From NCBI GenBank assembly GCA_963942565.1, contig OZ012685.1, forward strand, positions 19,082,044 through 19,146,043: DNA of 64,000 nucleotides. Direction: 5' to 3'. Each line of letters begins with the position of its first letter. The stretch's first letter is position 1. Origin of the DNA: Maea johnstoni (taxonomy: Eukaryota; Annelida; Polychaeta; Spionida; Magelonidae). Position numbers and translations under genes: made by a program. Under the pieces are notes generated by a model. The model saw only the letters and a program-made list of their open reading frames with translations, had not been told where the DNA came from and did not search any database. Below, piece by piece: positions 63,383 to 64,000 of this stretch.

Positions 63383-64000
63383 CCCTTGTACTGCTGGTGG
63401 CTTTTTTGGCCAAAAGAAAATTAGGCAAAAAAAGCTGGCAAATGGGTACTCATCTGAGTAGGGTTCGGATGCGAAGAGATTTTTGGTATCGATTGACAAC
63501 AATTAATCGATTCGGTTCGAGATTTACGGCCACATTGCCGTAATTCTAAGGCAAACGATTTTGAACATTATTGTGCCGCGGCATGCGCCGGCACATGCCA
63601 GACACAGATGCGGTGTACCGCGGCACTTGATGAATCGGTGCACCTAATATGGCGCAATAGATTTGTTAATACTTGAGCGTAGACACGGAGCCGTTCCGTG
63701 TCACTTAAACGAAAGTTCTATTGTTTTCGTTTGTTTTGGCCATGCAATACCACAAAATTCATTCCGCAATTTCACATTTGAAATAATCGATTATTTCAAA
63801 TGCCGTTCGAACGGGTTGAGTCGGCCTCACCTCAACCAAATGCTCGAGTTTTCGCTTTTATCGTCCGACCACTAATAGCGAGAGCTATCCAATGAATTCC
63901 AACATGACATGGTCGAAAGAATACGCTTATCAAAGGAAAGGTTAACACTACCAATGCTGAGGCTACTTTCTTCGAAGGCACAAGAATGCAGAAAATTTTG
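63383..64000 (+). mobile_element. TTAA-type MITE, CCCTT family, interrupted
   Basis: TTAA (63379-63382) then CCCTTGTACTGCTGGTGGC. After an insert at 63459-63874 the family sequence resumes ('gagagctatccaatgaattc'). A CCAATGCTGAGGCTAC end is at about 63952, so two abutting copies or a rearrangement are possible. Confidence 0.6.
63459..63874. mobile_element. hAT-like element, TAGTG family (416 bp), nested
   Basis: TAGGGTTCGGATGCG on the left and ATCGTCCGACCACTA on the right. The interior shares 'ggcacatgccag.cac' and 'cggtgtacc.cg' with 3501-3974. Flanking 8-mers do not match, suggesting loss of flank sequence at insertion or later. Confidence 0.7.

Overview
The window looks like nuclear DNA of an invertebrate animal. 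It is AT-rich, its genes carry many short phase-matched exons with GT-AG introns, and it is crowded with small DNA transposons, tRNA-derived SINEs and satellites. The proteins fit a marine deuterostome (echinoderm or hemichordate) or a lophotrochozoan; the species cannot be fixed from the sequence alone. No bacterial, CRISPR or intact retroelement features were seen.

Four protein genes are supported. (1) PDPK1 (PDK1 kinase, + strand, 17789-26430): 13 coding exons join in frame to 512 residues with a full kinase domain and a C-terminal PH domain; the short first coding exon was not found. Its 3' UTR probably runs to about 30.24 kb. (2) A one-exon DHHC palmitoyltransferase, closest to ZDHHC24 (- strand, 31733-32680), lies tail-to-tail with PDPK1. 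(3) A tektin closest to TEKT5 (- strand, 37312-41351): five coding exons, 507 residues. (4) The 5' part of NUBP1 (+ strand, 43651-46636): three exons with the N-terminal Fe-S cysteines and the Walker A loop. The next NUBP1 exon is not in the remaining 17.4 kb.

TEKT5 and NUBP1 are head-to-head. From memory the same divergent pair lies at human 16p13.13, so this is probably an ancient gene neighbourhood. A strong donor at 43399 and an acceptor at 41376 suggest that a TEKT5 5'UTR intron brings its transcription start close to that of NUBP1, giving a shared promoter.

The rest is repeat-rich. Bases 1-17.5 kb hold several hAT-like elements with 8-bp target duplications, some nested two or three deep, together with TTAA-flanked fold-back elements and tandem arrays. 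Introns and the PDPK1 3' UTR carry copies of the same families. Bases 46.6-64 kb, lying inside a giant NUBP1 intron or beyond a break in the locus, hold further MITEs, several 120-150 bp tandem duplications, a 480-bp ACT-type microsatellite and a 116-bp higher-order repeat built from six ~19-bp units.

The four genes do not form one pathway. PDPK1 acts in PI3K signalling, the DHHC enzyme in protein lipidation, TEKT5 in ciliary or flagellar doublet microtubules, and NUBP1 in cytosolic Fe-S assembly (also reported to influence centrioles and cilia). Only the last two have a plausible shared-regulation story.
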